Assembly: GCA_900543095.1 (NCBI GenBank)
Contig: UQQD01000004.1
Location: forward strand, 32,837-96,836
Length of the DNA: 64,000 bases
From: an uncultured Ruminococcus sp.
Lineage (GTDB): Bacteria; Bacillota; Clostridia; Oscillospirales; Acutalibacteraceae
Direction: 5' to 3'
A program made the translations under genes and the position numbers. This document shows, one piece after another, positions 52,419 to 61,819 of this stretch; the first letter of the stretch is position 1; the number at the start of each line of letters is the position of its first letter. The notes below the pieces were generated by a model. It searched no databases and was not told the DNA's origin. It worked only from the letters and a program-made list of their open reading frames with translations.

Positions 52419-52475
52419 AAAGATTGCGGAATTTAAATTACATTAATAATTTAATCTGCGGGAGGGGGAAAAGAA

Positions 52476-53870
52476 GTGGTATTTTCAAGCCTTGTGTTTT
52501 TGTTTGCTTATCTTCCGTTTACACTGCTTGCGTATTATCTTGTGCCAAGACAGGGACGGAATATTTTTCTGTTTATAGTAAACTTGATTTTTTACGGCTG
52601 GGGCGAGCCAAAGCTCGTTCTGCTTATGGTGTTTAACATCTTTTTCAATTACCTTGGCGGATATCTTGTAGATAAATACCGCATGGATCAAAAAAAGAAA
52701 AAGCTGTTTTTGGCGCTTACCTGCATACTTGACATCGGTATTCTTGCGGTGTTCAAATATACGGGTATGATAACCGATACGTTAAATATGCTGCCGTTTT
52801 TGAATATTCCCGATCTGCAAATCAGCCTGCCGATCGGAATCAGCTTCTATACATTCCAGACAATGAGCTATGTTGTTGACGTTTACCGTGACGACGCTCC
52901 TGTTTCCAAAAACTTTATCGACTTCGGAACTTATGTTGCACTGTTTCCTCAGCTCATCGCCGGTCCTATTGTACGTTACCGTGATGTTGCATATCAGCTC
53001 AAACACCGCCGTGAAACGCTTGAACAGTTTACAAGAGGCGTGATGCTTTTTGCAATAGGCTTGGGTAAAAAGGTGCTGATAGCAAACCAAATGGGTACGC
53101 TGACAACGGCGATATTTTCCACTACCGACCAAAACGGCGTCGTCGGTACCTGGGTAGGAATCATAGCTTATACGTTTCAGATATATTTTGACTTTTCGGG
53201 TTATTCGGATATGGCGTGCGGCTTGGGAAATATGCTCGGATTTGAGTTTCTCAAAAACTTTAACTATCCGTATATTGCAAAGTCAATTACAGATTTTTGG
53301 CGCAGGTGGCACATTTCACTGTCAACGTGGTTTAAAGAGTATGTTTACATTCCGCTCGGCGGAAACCGCAAGGGTGTAAAACGACAGATAATCAATCTGC
53401 TTATAGTCTGGGGACTGACGGGACTTTGGCACGGTGCTTCATATAACTTTATCCTTTGGGGACTTTATTACGGCGTGCTGCTGATACTCGAAAAATTTGT
53501 GCTTAAAAGGTTTTTGGATAAGCTGCCGTCAGCCGTTCAGCACATATACACTATGTTTATCGTAATTATCGGCTGGGGCTTGTTCTACTTTACCGATATG
53601 GGACAGCTCGGAGAATTTTTGACCGACCTGTTTAATTTCGGCAACGGAATTTGCGGCGATCAGGCTCTGAATCTTATTCTCAGCTATCTGCCTGTTCTTA
53701 TTGCCGCTGCTTTGGCAAGCACTCCGATTGCCGCAAAGCTCTACACCCGAGTTCAAAACACAAAATTAATATGGATTCCCGAAACGCTTTATTGTACGTT
53801 CATATTCTTGATCAGCACGGCAAGTCTTGTTGACCAGAGCTACAATCCGTTTTTGTATTTCAGATTTTAA
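52476..53870 (+). CDS. MBOAT family O-acyltransferase (AlgI/PatA-like)
   Basis: A 464-residue integral membrane protein, starting at GTG 52476 after GGGAGGGGG. It has MVFSSLVFLFAYLPFTLLAYYLVP, GISFYTFQTMSYVVDVYR, AGPIVRY, DFSGYSDMACGLGNMLGF, FWRRWHISLSTWFKEYVYIPLGG and the catalytic His in GLWHGASYNFILWG. It moves acyl groups, usually acetyl, across the membrane for attachment to an extracellular polymer. The DHHW gene 11 bases downstream is its expected transfer partner. The polymer (wall polysaccharide, exopolysaccharide or peptidoglycan) cannot be told. Confidence 0.93.
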   Translation: MVFSSLVFLFAYLPFTLLAYYLVPRQGRNIFLFIVNLIFYGWGEPKLVLLMVFNIFFNYLGGYLVDKYRMDQKKKKLFLALTCILDIGILAVFKYTGMITDTLNMLPFLNIPDLQISLPIGISFYTFQTMSYVVDVYRDDAPVSKNFIDFGTYVALFPQLIAGPIVRYRDVAYQLKHRRETLEQFTRGVMLFAIGLGKKVLIANQMGTLTTAIFSTTDQNGVVGTWVGIIAYTFQIYFDFSGYSDMACGLGNMLGFEFLKNFNYPYIAKSITDFWRRWHISLSTWFKEYVYIPLGGNRKGVKRQIINLLIVWGLTGLWHGASYNFILWGLYYGVLLILEKFVLKRFLDKLPSAVQHIYTMFIVIIGWGLFYFTDMGQLGEFLTDLFNFGNGICGDQALNLILSYLPVLIAAALASTPIAAKLYTRVQNTKLIWIPETLYCTFIFLISTASLVDQSYNPFLYFRF

Positions 53871-53881
53871 GGAGGTAAAGT

Positions 53882-55039
53882 ATGTCTGACTCCGATAACA
53901 GAAGTAAATTAGGCAAATATGTGCCTGCGTTTGTTTTTATAGTATTCATATTCGGAATGGCGATATGGTTTTTGTTTGCGCCGAAAAGCGACTACAGCTC
54001 CTCCGAAAAACGCTACCTCCAAAAATTCCCCGACGTTACCTTTGAAAGCGTTGAAAGCGGAAAATTCGGCAGTGAATTTGAAACCTTTTTTGCCGACCAT
54101 TTTCCGAGCAGAAATTTTTGGGTAGGGCTTAACGCCTATTATGCTCTTTATACCGGTAACAACGGCGCAGGCGGCGTTTATGACTGCAAAAACGGTTACC
54201 TTATAAACAAACCTGTTTCAACCGAAAACAGGCTTTATGCAAATACAGATACTATTGTGAACTTTAAAGAGAATATTGACGTACCCGTAACGGTTATGCT
54301 TGTTCCGTCAACCGGATATATTGCTGAAGATGTGCTTCCGCCTATACACGATAAGTACAACGACGACGAGTATATTGATAACGTTTCTAAGAAGCTTTCC
54401 GATAACGGTTTATCTTTTGTCGATTTGCGAGATAAATTCAAGAGCGCTTATTCGGACGGTTTGCAGCTTTATTACAAGACCGACCATCACTGGACGACAG
54501 AGGGCGCATATACGGCTTATGAAGAGCTTTGCAAACAGCTTGGCATAACTCCTGCCGCAAAAGAAAAGTTCAACGTAGAAGCATATCCGGGCTTTTACGG
54601 TACAACATATTCAACGAGCGGTTTTTGGTTTACTCAGCCCGATACCATAGAGGTTTGGAACAATCCCGACAATACGGAAAACAATATCGGCGTTAAAATT
54701 ACCGAGAGCGGCGATACGAAGGAATACAACTCAATGTTTTTCTATGACCATATCGACGAGGACGACAAGTATCCCGTGTTCCTTGACGGCAACCACGCCC
54801 TTACCGAAATCACAAACTCAAATGCAAAGGGCGGAACTCTTTTGATGGTTAAAGACAGCTTCGGTCATTGCCTTGCTCCGTTCCTTGCGGAAAATTACAG
54901 CAAGATCGTTATGGTCGATATGCGTTACTACAAAATGAGCGTGTCCGACCTGATTAAGGCTGAAAATCCCGAACAGGTATTGTTTATGTACGGTGTTGAT
55001 AATCTTGCAACCGATACCGACATAGCTTGGATAAAATAA
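53882..55039 (+). CDS. DHHW / AlgX-like O-acetyl transfer protein
   Basis: A 385-residue protein with an N-terminal signal anchor (about 13-32, VPAFVFIVFIFGMAIWFLF) and an external SGNH-like domain. The signature YYKTDHHWTTEGAYTAYEEL near residue 197 and the later VKDSFGHCLAPFLAENY near 325 supply the catalytic His/Asp and Ser, and EKRYLQKFPDV near 38 is typical of the family. It should receive acetyl groups from the MBOAT protein and place them on an external glycan. GGAGG lies 8 bases before ATG. Confidence 0.92.
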   Translation: MSDSDNRSKLGKYVPAFVFIVFIFGMAIWFLFAPKSDYSSSEKRYLQKFPDVTFESVESGKFGSEFETFFADHFPSRNFWVGLNAYYALYTGNNGAGGVYDCKNGYLINKPVSTENRLYANTDTIVNFKENIDVPVTVMLVPSTGYIAEDVLPPIHDKYNDDEYIDNVSKKLSDNGLSFVDLRDKFKSAYSDGLQLYYKTDHHWTTEGAYTAYEELCKQLGITPAAKEKFNVEAYPGFYGTTYSTSGFWFTQPDTIEVWNNPDNTENNIGVKITESGDTKEYNSMFFYDHIDEDDKYPVFLDGNHALTEITNSNAKGGTLLMVKDSFGHCLAPFLAENYSKIVMVDMRYYKMSVSDLIKAENPEQVLFMYGVDNLATDTDIAWIK

Positions 55040-55051
55040 AATCGCACATAA

Positions 55052-55126
55052 AAAGGGACTGGCGCATTTATATGCAGAAAGCGTTTTCTTCGCTTTGTGC
55101 TAAATGCGACAAGTCCCTTTAAACTT
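55052..55126. terminator. Very long hairpin between convergent genes
   Basis: AAAGGGACT pairs with AGTCCCTTT, CGCATTTA with TAAATGCG, and GCAGAAAGCG with CGCTTTGTGC (one mismatch), giving nearly 29 bp of stem over 69 bases. It lies between the DHHW gene (+) and a small minus-strand gene and can serve both. It is longer than a plain terminator and may be a small mobile hairpin element. Confidence 0.65.
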
Positions 55127-55137
55127 TTGCCGTAAAG

Positions 55138-55398
55138 TTATTTCTTTGTGTTGTATGCAATCTCGCTGAGCTTATCAATGATCTCGCCGAAGCCGTATGT
55201 GAAGAAACTGCCGAGCCATGAAGCAATCGAACCTCCGATGATGTAGATAGCACCCATAACTATTTCTGAAACGTCAACGTTTCCCTCTGAAAAAGCAGCG
55301 ATAATTGTCAGAACTCCGAGCAGAACCGAAGTGATAATGCCTAACCAGCACACAACCTTTGACAATGTTTTGATTTTGCTTCCAATGTTTTTAAACAT
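55138..55398 (-). CDS. Small membrane protein, unknown function
   Basis: An 86-residue protein with two hydrophobic helices (about 15-35 and 45-68) separated by a short acidic loop (SEGNVDVSE). It starts MFKNIGSKIKTLSKVVCWLG and ends FFTYGFGEIIDKLSEIAYNTKK. Small proteins with this start and the YGFGE ending are common in gut Clostridia and are often fused to a zinc ribbon, absent here. AGAGG precedes ATG by 6 bases. Its own promoter is at 55461-55488 (minus). Function unknown. Confidence 0.8.
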   Translation of the reverse strand: MFKNIGSKIKTLSKVVCWLGIITSVLLGVLTIIAAFSEGNVDVSEIVMGAIYIIGGSIASWLGSFFTYGFGEIIDKLSEIAYNTKK

Positions 55399-55460
55399 AA
55401 AAATACCTCTTTCTTTTTACAGTGAACGAAATATTATATCTGCACTGCATTAATAATATA

Positions 55461-55488
55461 ATTTTAACATAATAGTATTATTTGTCAA
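55461..55488 (-). promoter_or_regulatory. Promoter of the small membrane protein gene
   Basis: Minus strand: TTGACA (55488-55483), 16-base spacer, TAAAAT (55466-55461). Confidence 0.6.
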
Positions 55489-55595
55489 ACTACAGCTTTG
55501 TAATTATTCACTAAAACAATGTAGCAGTTTGTCAAATATATGGGATTAAATACTATATTTTTTGTTTTTTTAAAATACTAATTAAATTGTTTTAC

Positions 55596-55624
55596 TTGAT
55601 AAAAGCACTTTTATGTGTTAAAAT
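55596..55624 (+). promoter_or_regulatory. Promoter of the TrpR-like gene
   Basis: TTGATA (55596-55601), 17-base spacer, TAAAAT (55619-55624), 43 bases before the start codon. Confidence 0.65.
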
Positions 55625-55666
55625 TTTAGTGTCTAAAATTGTACGGCTTAACAGGAGGCTGTAAAG

Positions 55667-55969
55667 ATGAATTCAAAATTAAAGAATGATGCGACCGACT
55701 TTTTATTCGACGCAATATTATCGCTTGACAATAAGGAAGAATGTTACCGATTTTTTGAAGATTTATGCACAAGCGCCGAGCTAAAGGCTATGTCGCAAAG
55801 GCTTGTTGTTGCAAAAATGCTGACAGAAAAAAAGGTGTATACAGAAATTGTAAAGGACACAGGCGCTTCGACCGCAACTATCAGCCGTGTAAAGCGTGCG
55901 TTGTTTGACAATGACACTTACGGCTATACATTGGTGCTTGACAAGCTTTTGGACGGCGGTAAAAGCTGA
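55667..55969 (+). CDS. YerC/YecD family TrpR-related regulator
   Basis: A 100-residue helical DNA-binding protein. The middle (CTSAELKAMSQRLVVAKML) and the helix-turn-helix (YTEIVKDTGASTATISRVKRAL) follow the TrpR-like YerC pattern. In Firmicutes these proteins have no firmly known effector. AGGAGG is 8 bases before ATG. Its last base is shared with the methyltransferase start (TGATG), so the two are coupled. Confidence 0.93.
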   Translation: MNSKLKNDATDFLFDAILSLDNKEECYRFFEDLCTSAELKAMSQRLVVAKMLTEKKVYTEIVKDTGASTATISRVKRALFDNDTYGYTLVLDKLLDGGKS

Positions 55970-56709
55970 TGCCCGGTTATAATTCTTTTGCAAGGTTCTA
56001 TGACGGGCTTATGGAGGACGCCGAGTACGGCAAACGCTGCGACTATATATTGGAATCGGCAAAACGCCTGAACCACAAAATGGGGCGAACTCTCGACCTT
56101 GCGTGCGGAACGGGCAGCCTTACCCGTGAACTCAAAAAACACGGAATTGATGTGTTCGGTGTTGACGCAAGCGCAGATATGCTGACTGAGGCAATGCAGA
56201 AAAATTATGACGAGCAGACGGATATTTTCTATGTCAATCAGGAGATGCAAAGCCTTGACCTCGGCGAAATGATAGATACCTGCGTGTGTACGCTTGACAG
56301 CATTAATCATATAACTGATGCCGATATTTTGCAGCAGGCGTTTTGCAGGCTCTCAGAGCATATGGAGAGCGGCGGACTTTTTATTTTTGATGTAAATACT
56401 ATTTACAAGCATAGAGAAGTGCTTGCCGATAATGCGTTTGTAGCAGAAAACGAAGATGTGTTTTGTGCGTGGCAAAATGAGCTTGACGAAGATGATACAG
56501 TGAATATATTTCTTGACTTTTTTGAGCGTGACGGCGAGGCTTATCACCGTTTTCAAGAGTGCTTCAGCGAGCGTGCCTATTCGCAGGAACAGCTGCAAAA
56601 TATGCTTAAAAACGCAGGCTTTGAAACTGTCGAATTTTATGACGACCTTAGTTTTGACGCACCAAAAAACGACTCACAGCGTATAATATGCGTTGCAACA
56701 AAGACTTGA
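55969..56709 (+). CDS. Class I SAM-dependent methyltransferase
   Basis: A 246-residue cytoplasmic methyltransferase. SAM site LDLACGTGSLTREL near residue 43, the acidic DVFGVDASADML strand, VCTLDSINHI (motif near 105) and SGGLFIFDVNT. The start MPGYNSFARFYDGLMEDAEY resembles YqeM-like proteins. ATG overlaps the regulator stop. Substrate unknown; hslO follows 12 bases later. Confidence 0.9.
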   Translation: MPGYNSFARFYDGLMEDAEYGKRCDYILESAKRLNHKMGRTLDLACGTGSLTRELKKHGIDVFGVDASADMLTEAMQKNYDEQTDIFYVNQEMQSLDLGEMIDTCVCTLDSINHITDADILQQAFCRLSEHMESGGLFIFDVNTIYKHREVLADNAFVAENEDVFCAWQNELDEDDTVNIFLDFFERDGEAYHRFQECFSERAYSQEQLQNMLKNAGFETVEFYDDLSFDAPKNDSQRIICVATKT

Positions 56710-56721
56710 AAGGATAAAATT

Positions 56722-57627
56722 ATGGATAAAATAATTCGCTGTATCACAAGTGACGGCGCAGTAATGGCGTCTGCTATTGATGCGTCCGATATTGTATTCA
56801 CGGCAAAGAAGCTGCACGGGCTTTCACGCTGTGCAACAGCCGCACTCGGCAGACTTTTGTGTGCAGCCTCAATAATGGGTGCGATGCTCAAGCAGAAGAA
56901 TGCATTTGTCAACCTGACAATAAAGGGCGGCGGCGAGCTTGGCGCAGTTGTGGCAATAAGTGACAGCCACGGCAACGTCAGAGGATATGCGGATAATCCC
57001 GACTGCCCGACGGAGTATTATGACAACGGCAAGATAAATGTCGCAAAGGCTGTCGGCAAGGACGGAATGTTGACGGTAATGCGTGATTACGGAACGGGAG
57101 AGCCGTATGTAGGTCAGGTAGAGATACTGAGCGGCGAAATAGCCGAGGACATAACAAATTATTATGCAACAAGCGAACAGATACCCTCTGCCTGCGCTTT
57201 GGGTGTGCTTATAAACAAAGACGACGGCGAGGTTATGCTTGCCGGGGGGCTGCTTATTCAGCTTTTGCCGGGTGCCGACGATTCTGTAATAGATAAAATA
57301 GAAAAGAATGTTGCAAAACTTGAGCCTGTTACAACAATGCTTGCAAAGGGAATGTCTATACTTGATATATGCAAAACCGCACTTGAGGGCTTTGAAGTTG
57401 AGGTGCTTGACGAATATCCCGTGAATTATGCCTGCGCCTGTTCAAAACAAAAGCTTGAAAGATATTTTTGCACACTTTCAGATGATGATATGCGCTCCTT
57501 GAAGGACAGTAACGGTGAAATTGAAGCCGTGTGCCACTTTTGCAACAAGAAATATGTTTTTAATCGGGAAGATATTGACAGGATAATTAAGGAGAAAAAC
57601 AATTTAGAAAACCCCGACGACAAATAA
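56722..57627 (+). CDS. hslO: Redox-regulated chaperone Hsp33
   Basis: A 301-residue chaperone. N-terminal fold with ATAALGRLLCAASIMG and GELGAVVAISDSHGNVRGY, and the C-terminal redox zinc switch CAC (near residue 238) and CHFC (near 274), four cysteines as required. Oxidation releases zinc and activates holding of unfolded proteins. AAAGGA precedes ATG. A strong stem ends the transcript. Confidence 0.96.
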   Translation: MDKIIRCITSDGAVMASAIDASDIVFTAKKLHGLSRCATAALGRLLCAASIMGAMLKQKNAFVNLTIKGGGELGAVVAISDSHGNVRGYADNPDCPTEYYDNGKINVAKAVGKDGMLTVMRDYGTGEPYVGQVEILSGEIAEDITNYYATSEQIPSACALGVLINKDDGEVMLAGGLLIQLLPGADDSVIDKIEKNVAKLEPVTTMLAKGMSILDICKTALEGFEVEVLDEYPVNYACACSKQKLERYFCTLSDDDMRSLKDSNGEIEAVCHFCNKKYVFNREDIDRIIKEKNNLENPDDK

Positions 57628-57640
57628 TATTGAGTAATTC

Positions 57641-57699
57641 GTTAATTCCCAAAGAAATGCGACTTGGAGTTTTACTGTTGCATTTTTTTGGGAATTAAC
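57641..57699 (+). terminator. Long hairpin terminator after hslO
   Basis: GTTAATTCCCAAA / TTTGGGAATTAAC with a further AAATGC / GCATTT pair, giving about 19 bp over 59 bases. A T-rich inner strand and cttaatcattttt follow. Confidence 0.75.
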
Positions 57700-57765
57700 T
57701 TAATCATTTTTATTTTACGCTTTATTATAAAAAAGTTGTTATATATTATAATTTGAGTTATAATT

Positions 57766-57823
57766 ATAATCTGAGTGCAAGTTCTGTTTTCTGCAAGCAA
57801 AGCAGAGTGTTGATACGATTTAA
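57766..57823 (-). repeat. Dispersed intergenic repeat, copy E (short form)
   Basis: On the minus strand AAATCGTATCAACACTCTG, CTTTGCTTGCAG, AACAGAACTTGCACTCAGATTAT: the left end and hairpin core of copy A joined to the right end (TGCACT...GATTAT) of copy B. It lies 27 bases before the recD2 start. Confidence 0.7.
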
Positions 57824-57849
57824 ACAACTTGATTTTTGAGGGAAAAGCC

Positions 57850-60063
57850 ATGGAAAACGAAAGCCTGCTCCAACTTGAGGGAGTTGTTGAAAATATAGTT
57901 TACAGGAATGAACAAAACGGATATACCGTGCTTGAAATTGCTGACGGCGATGATGCGATTACCGCAGTGGGCATTGTTCCGCAGGTAAATGTCGGCGACA
58001 CCGTAAAGCTTACAGGCTTTTACACCACCCACAAAATATACGGCAAACAGTTTTCGGTTAAGGCGTGCGAGCTCTGCCGTCCGACCGAAAGCACGGATAT
58101 TCTAAGATACCTGTCCTCGGGCGCAATTAAGGGAATCGGCGCAGTTACCGCACAAAGACTTGTTTCCGAGTTTGGCGAAGCAACGCTTGACGTTATGGAA
58201 AATCAGCCCGAAAGAGTCGCAAGGTTAAGAGGAATCACAGAAAGCAAAGCCCTTAACTTTTCCGTTCAGTTAAAAACGAATACGGGTATCCGCACTCTTA
58301 TGCTGTATCTCGGCGAATACGGAATTTCAAACAGCTCGGCGGTTAAGATATTTAGTTCGTTTGGAAATCAAAGCGTTGAGAGAATAAAAAACAATCCCTA
58401 CATAATTTGCAACGGTGAGTTTGGTGTAACATTTGACACTGCCGACTTTATAGCAAAAAAAGAAAATCTTGAACCCGAAAACAGCGTAAGACTGCGTGCC
58501 GGAATTACATATATCCTCAGACACAACGAGCAAAACGGACACACCTGTTTGCCAAGACATAAGCTTGCCGAAATTTCCTCCGATATGCTCGGCGTAGAAA
58601 TCGGCAGGATCACCGAATGTATGGATGAAATGATTTTTGACCGTTCACTTATCGGCGACAAGCTCAACGGTGAGGACTTTGTTTTTACGCCTCAGCTTCA
58701 TCTTACAGAAACATACATTGCTTCACGGATTAAGCTGATGCTCGGATTTCAATCCGAAAAAATCTGCGATATAGATAAAGAAATTCAAATCTGCGAAAAG
58801 AATGACGGTATCAAATATGCCGACCTTCAAAAGCAAGCGGTAACCTCGGCACTCACCGAAGGTATGCTCGTTATGACGGGCGGTCCCGGCACAGGAAAGA
58901 CCACCACACTGAACGCAATTATAAGCATACTTAACCGCAAAGGTAAAAAGGTACTTTTGTCTGCCCCGACAGGGCGTGCCGCACAAAGAATAAGCGAGGT
59001 TACGGGATTTGAAGCAAAAACCCTGCATCGTCTGCTTGAGGTAAGCTGGGACAAGCAGGATAATCCGGTTTTTAATAAAAATGAAAGAAACCAACTGAAA
59101 TGCGACGCACTCGTTATTGACGAGGTTTCAATGGTAGACTCCTATATTTTTGAGAGCGTTATGCGCGCTCTTCCGCTCGGGTGCAAGCTTATTCTTGTCG
59201 GAGATTCCGACCAGCTTCCGTCAGTCGGACCGGGGAACGTGCTTGGCGACCTTATCGACAGCAACGTGATTCCCGTAATAAGGTTAAACGAGATTTTCAG
59301 GCAGGCTCAACAAAGCCTGATTGTCACCAACGCACACAAAATTGTAAACGGTGATTTGCCTGAGCTTTCAAGCACAAGCAAAGACTTTTTCTTCATACAC
59401 AAGACAAACAAAACCGACGTTTCCGAAACCATACTTGACCTCTGCTCACGCAGACTGCCAAAAGCCTACGGATATTCTCCGTTTGAAAACATACAGGTGC
59501 TTTCTCCGTCAAAAAAAGGCGAGCTTGGTACTTCGGAACTCAACCGCAAGCTTCAGGCTCGGCTCAACCCAAAAGATGAAGACAAACCCGAAGTTACTAT
59601 CGGTTCAAAGACCTTTCGCACGGGCGACAAGGTTATGCAGGTAAAGAACAATTATGAAATACGCTGGTGTAAGGATAACGGTGAAACAGGCGAAGGCATT
59701 TTTAACGGCGACATCGGTTTGATTGAAAAAATAGACAAAAAGGCAAAGTCAATAAAAATTAATTTTTATGATAAGACCGCCGTTTTGACCTATGACTACG
59801 CTTCCGAACTTGATTTTGCTTATGCCGTAACCGTACACAAGAGCCAAGGCAATGAATTTGACGCTGTTGTTATACCCATGTTTTCCGGTCCTCCTCAGCT
59901 GTATTACCGAAACCTGCTCTATACAGCCGTTACAAGGGCAAAGAAAACGCTTGTTCTTGTCGGAATTCCTCAAACTGTCGAATATATGGTAAACAACAAC
60001 CGCCGCACAAAAAGGTACAGCGGACTAAAGGAATTTTTACTGCGTGATGACACAATCTATTAA
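57850..60063 (+). CDS. recD2: ATP-dependent RecD-like DNA helicase
   Basis: A 737-residue SF1B helicase acting 5'-3'. ATG 57850 is preferred over the upstream TTG 57829 because GAGGG is 6 bases before it. An N-terminal OB-like domain (EGVVENIVYRNEQNGYTVLEI), HhH repeats (IKGIGAVTAQRL), Walker A GGPGTGKTTT near residue 344, DEVSMVDS near 425, GDSDQLPSVGPGNVL near 455, and the last motifs YAVTVHKSQGNEFDAV and YTAVTRAK. RecD2 works without RecBC, in repair and replication. Its end overlaps comF by 20 bases. Confidence 0.96.
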   Translation: MENESLLQLEGVVENIVYRNEQNGYTVLEIADGDDAITAVGIVPQVNVGDTVKLTGFYTTHKIYGKQFSVKACELCRPTESTDILRYLSSGAIKGIGAVTAQRLVSEFGEATLDVMENQPERVARLRGITESKALNFSVQLKTNTGIRTLMLYLGEYGISNSSAVKIFSSFGNQSVERIKNNPYIICNGEFGVTFDTADFIAKKENLEPENSVRLRAGITYILRHNEQNGHTCLPRHKLAEISSDMLGVEIGRITECMDEMIFDRSLIGDKLNGEDFVFTPQLHLTETYIASRIKLMLGFQSEKICDIDKEIQICEKNDGIKYADLQKQAVTSALTEGMLVMTGGPGTGKTTTLNAIISILNRKGKKVLLSAPTGRAAQRISEVTGFEAKTLHRLLEVSWDKQDNPVFNKNERNQLKCDALVIDEVSMVDSYIFESVMRALPLGCKLILVGDSDQLPSVGPGNVLGDLIDSNVIPVIRLNEIFRQAQQSLIVTNAHKIVNGDLPELSSTSKDFFFIHKTNKTDVSETILDLCSRRLPKAYGYSPFENIQVLSPSKKGELGTSELNRKLQARLNPKDEDKPEVTIGSKTFRTGDKVMQVKNNYEIRWCKDNGETGEGIFNGDIGLIEKIDKKAKSIKINFYDKTAVLTYDYASELDFAYAVTVHKSQGNEFDAVVIPMFSGPPQLYYRNLLYTAVTRAKKTLVLVGIPQTVEYMVNNNRRTKRYSGLKEFLLRDDTIY

Positions 60064-60715
60064 AAGAAACAAATTTTGCAATTTAATTAAGGATATTTTC
60101 TTTCCCGTAAGGTGTCCCTACTGTCAAAAGGTTATCGACAGAAACGATTATGCGTGCAATGACTGCAAAAAGCTTTTTCCTCAAACGTCACTCAAAAAGT
60201 ACGCCGCAGGCGGTTATTTATGCTCCGCACCTTTTCCTTATAACGGAATATATGCGGGAGCCGTCAAGCGGTTTAAGTTTTCAAACCGTGCAGGATATGC
60301 AAAACAGCTTGCATTTCCCATTGTGCAAAGTATTCTTGAGATTCACGGCAATACACATTTTGACATCATCACCTGTGTCCCGATGCATAAAACAATGCTC
60401 AAACAAAGGCGGTACAATCAAGCGGAACTTCTGGCAAGAGAATGTGCGGAAATTATGGATATTCCGTATATTGATACGCTTGAAAAATTTAAAATGAACA
60501 AAGCTCAGCACTCAATAAAGGCTGCGGAACGTGAAAAAAACGTAAAGGGCGTTTACAGAGCAGTTGACAAGAATTCTTTGCAGGGGAAAAGCATATTGAT
60601 AATAGATGATATAATAACCACGGGACACACCTTGGGAGAATGTTCAAGAATATTGGTGAAAAACGGCTGTAAAGACGTTAAATGTGCTGTTTTATGCAGT
60701 GTTGTCATCGACTAA
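60044..60715 (+). CDS. comF: ComF family phosphoribosyltransferase-like protein
   Basis: A 223-residue protein. An N-terminal zinc site (CPYCQKVIDRNDYACNDC, four Cys at about 22-40), then a type I PRTase fold with ILIIDDIITTGHT near residue 185, the PRPP loop. ComFC proteins take part in DNA uptake during competence. GTG 60044 and ATG 60047 are both possible; the gene overlaps the recD2 end by 20 bases and AAAGGA lies 12-14 bases before. Confidence 0.92.
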   Translation: MMTQSIKRNKFCNLIKDIFFPVRCPYCQKVIDRNDYACNDCKKLFPQTSLKKYAAGGYLCSAPFPYNGIYAGAVKRFKFSNRAGYAKQLAFPIVQSILEIHGNTHFDIITCVPMHKTMLKQRRYNQAELLARECAEIMDIPYIDTLEKFKMNKAQHSIKAAEREKNVKGVYRAVDKNSLQGKSILIIDDIITTGHTLGECSRILVKNGCKDVKCAVLCSVVID

Positions 60716-60785
60716 TATTTTCTTGAATATCGAAGCATATTATAATATAATAATTAGTGAAATGCGAACATAAGGATGTGATATT

Positions 60786-61796
60786 ATGGATATAGCTATT
60801 GATTTGGGTTCGGACAGAACCCGTGTATTTATAGAAAACAAAGGCAAGGTACTTGATGAAGCAAGCGTTGTAACCTATGACGTTGATACAAACGAGATTT
60901 ACGCCGTAGGCGACAAAGCATATGCTATGATAGGCAAAACGCCTGCCGGAGTAAAGGCGGTACACCCGCTTGACAGCGGCGTTATAGCTCAATCGGAGCT
61001 TGTCGAAAATATGGTATCTATACTTTTGGGAGAGGTTTGCTCGGTTAAGATAGTTAAACCGAGAGTAGTCACCGCCATTCCGTGCGACGTTACGGAGGTT
61101 GAAAAGCGCGCCGTTGTAAACGCCGTAAGCTCATTCGGAGCAAGAGGCGTATACTTTATCGAAAGCCCGAAAGCTGCGGCTATGGGCTGCGGAATTGACA
61201 TAACAAGCCCACACGGAGTGTTCATTGCAGACATCGGCAGCGGAACAGCCGACATTGCGGTTTTGTCGCTGGGAGGAATATCGGTCTCAAAAAGCATTAA
61301 ACACGCAGGCAAAGCAATGGATGATGAAATTGTAAAATATATTCGCAAAAAGTACAATCTTATCATAGGCACAAATATGGCTGAAGCGTGCAAAAAATCA
61401 GTTGGATGTGTAAAAGTGCCCGATGAACTAAAAACCTTTAAGGTCAAGGGCAGAGACGCCGTAAGCGGCTTGCCGAGATTCGTTGAAGTCACATCAGCCG
61501 AAATTAAAGTCGCTATAGAAGAAATTGCAAACGGGATAGTAAACGCAATAAAGGATGTCCTTGAAAAAACTCCTCCCGAGCTTATCGGCGATATTTATAC
61601 TGACGGAATTATCCTTACGGGCGGTCTTGCAAAACTGACGGGCCTTGCAAAGGTTATCAGCGAAGCAACAAAGCTCAGGGTAAGGGTGCACAAATATGCG
61701 TCGGATTGCGTTATAATGGGCTGCGGCAGAGCAATAGGATATATTGGAAGCGCCGATGCGGAAAACGGAATTTCACCTGTTTTGGCGGCATATTAA
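60786..61796 (+). CDS. mreB: MreB/Mbl-type rod-shape determining protein, divergent
   Basis: A 336-residue actin-like ATPase. Phosphate 1 IAIDLGSDRTRVFIE at the start, IESPKAAAMGCGI near residue 122, phosphate 2 VFIADIGSGTADIAVLS near 147, and the adenosine motif IILTGGLAKLTGL near 278. MreB filaments guide wall synthesis under the membrane. It is more divergent than the usual MreB (LGTANTLVY in phosphate 1 is LGSDRTRVF here), so it may be a secondary paralogue. No mreCD genes follow. GGATGTGATATT precedes ATG. Confidence 0.9.
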   Translation: MDIAIDLGSDRTRVFIENKGKVLDEASVVTYDVDTNEIYAVGDKAYAMIGKTPAGVKAVHPLDSGVIAQSELVENMVSILLGEVCSVKIVKPRVVTAIPCDVTEVEKRAVVNAVSSFGARGVYFIESPKAAAMGCGIDITSPHGVFIADIGSGTADIAVLSLGGISVSKSIKHAGKAMDDEIVKYIRKKYNLIIGTNMAEACKKSVGCVKVPDELKTFKVKGRDAVSGLPRFVEVTSAEIKVAIEEIANGIVNAIKDVLEKTPPELIGDIYTDGIILTGGLAKLTGLAKVISEATKLRVRVHKYASDCVIMGCGRAIGYIGSADAENGISPVLAAY

Positions 61797-61819
61797 CAAG
61801 AAATATCGGGGTGATAAAA

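Noticed and set aside
52424..52636. Short plus-strand frame overlapping the MBOAT start
   Set aside because: It is an out-of-frame shadow; the GTG start at 52476 has the ribosome site and the family N terminus.
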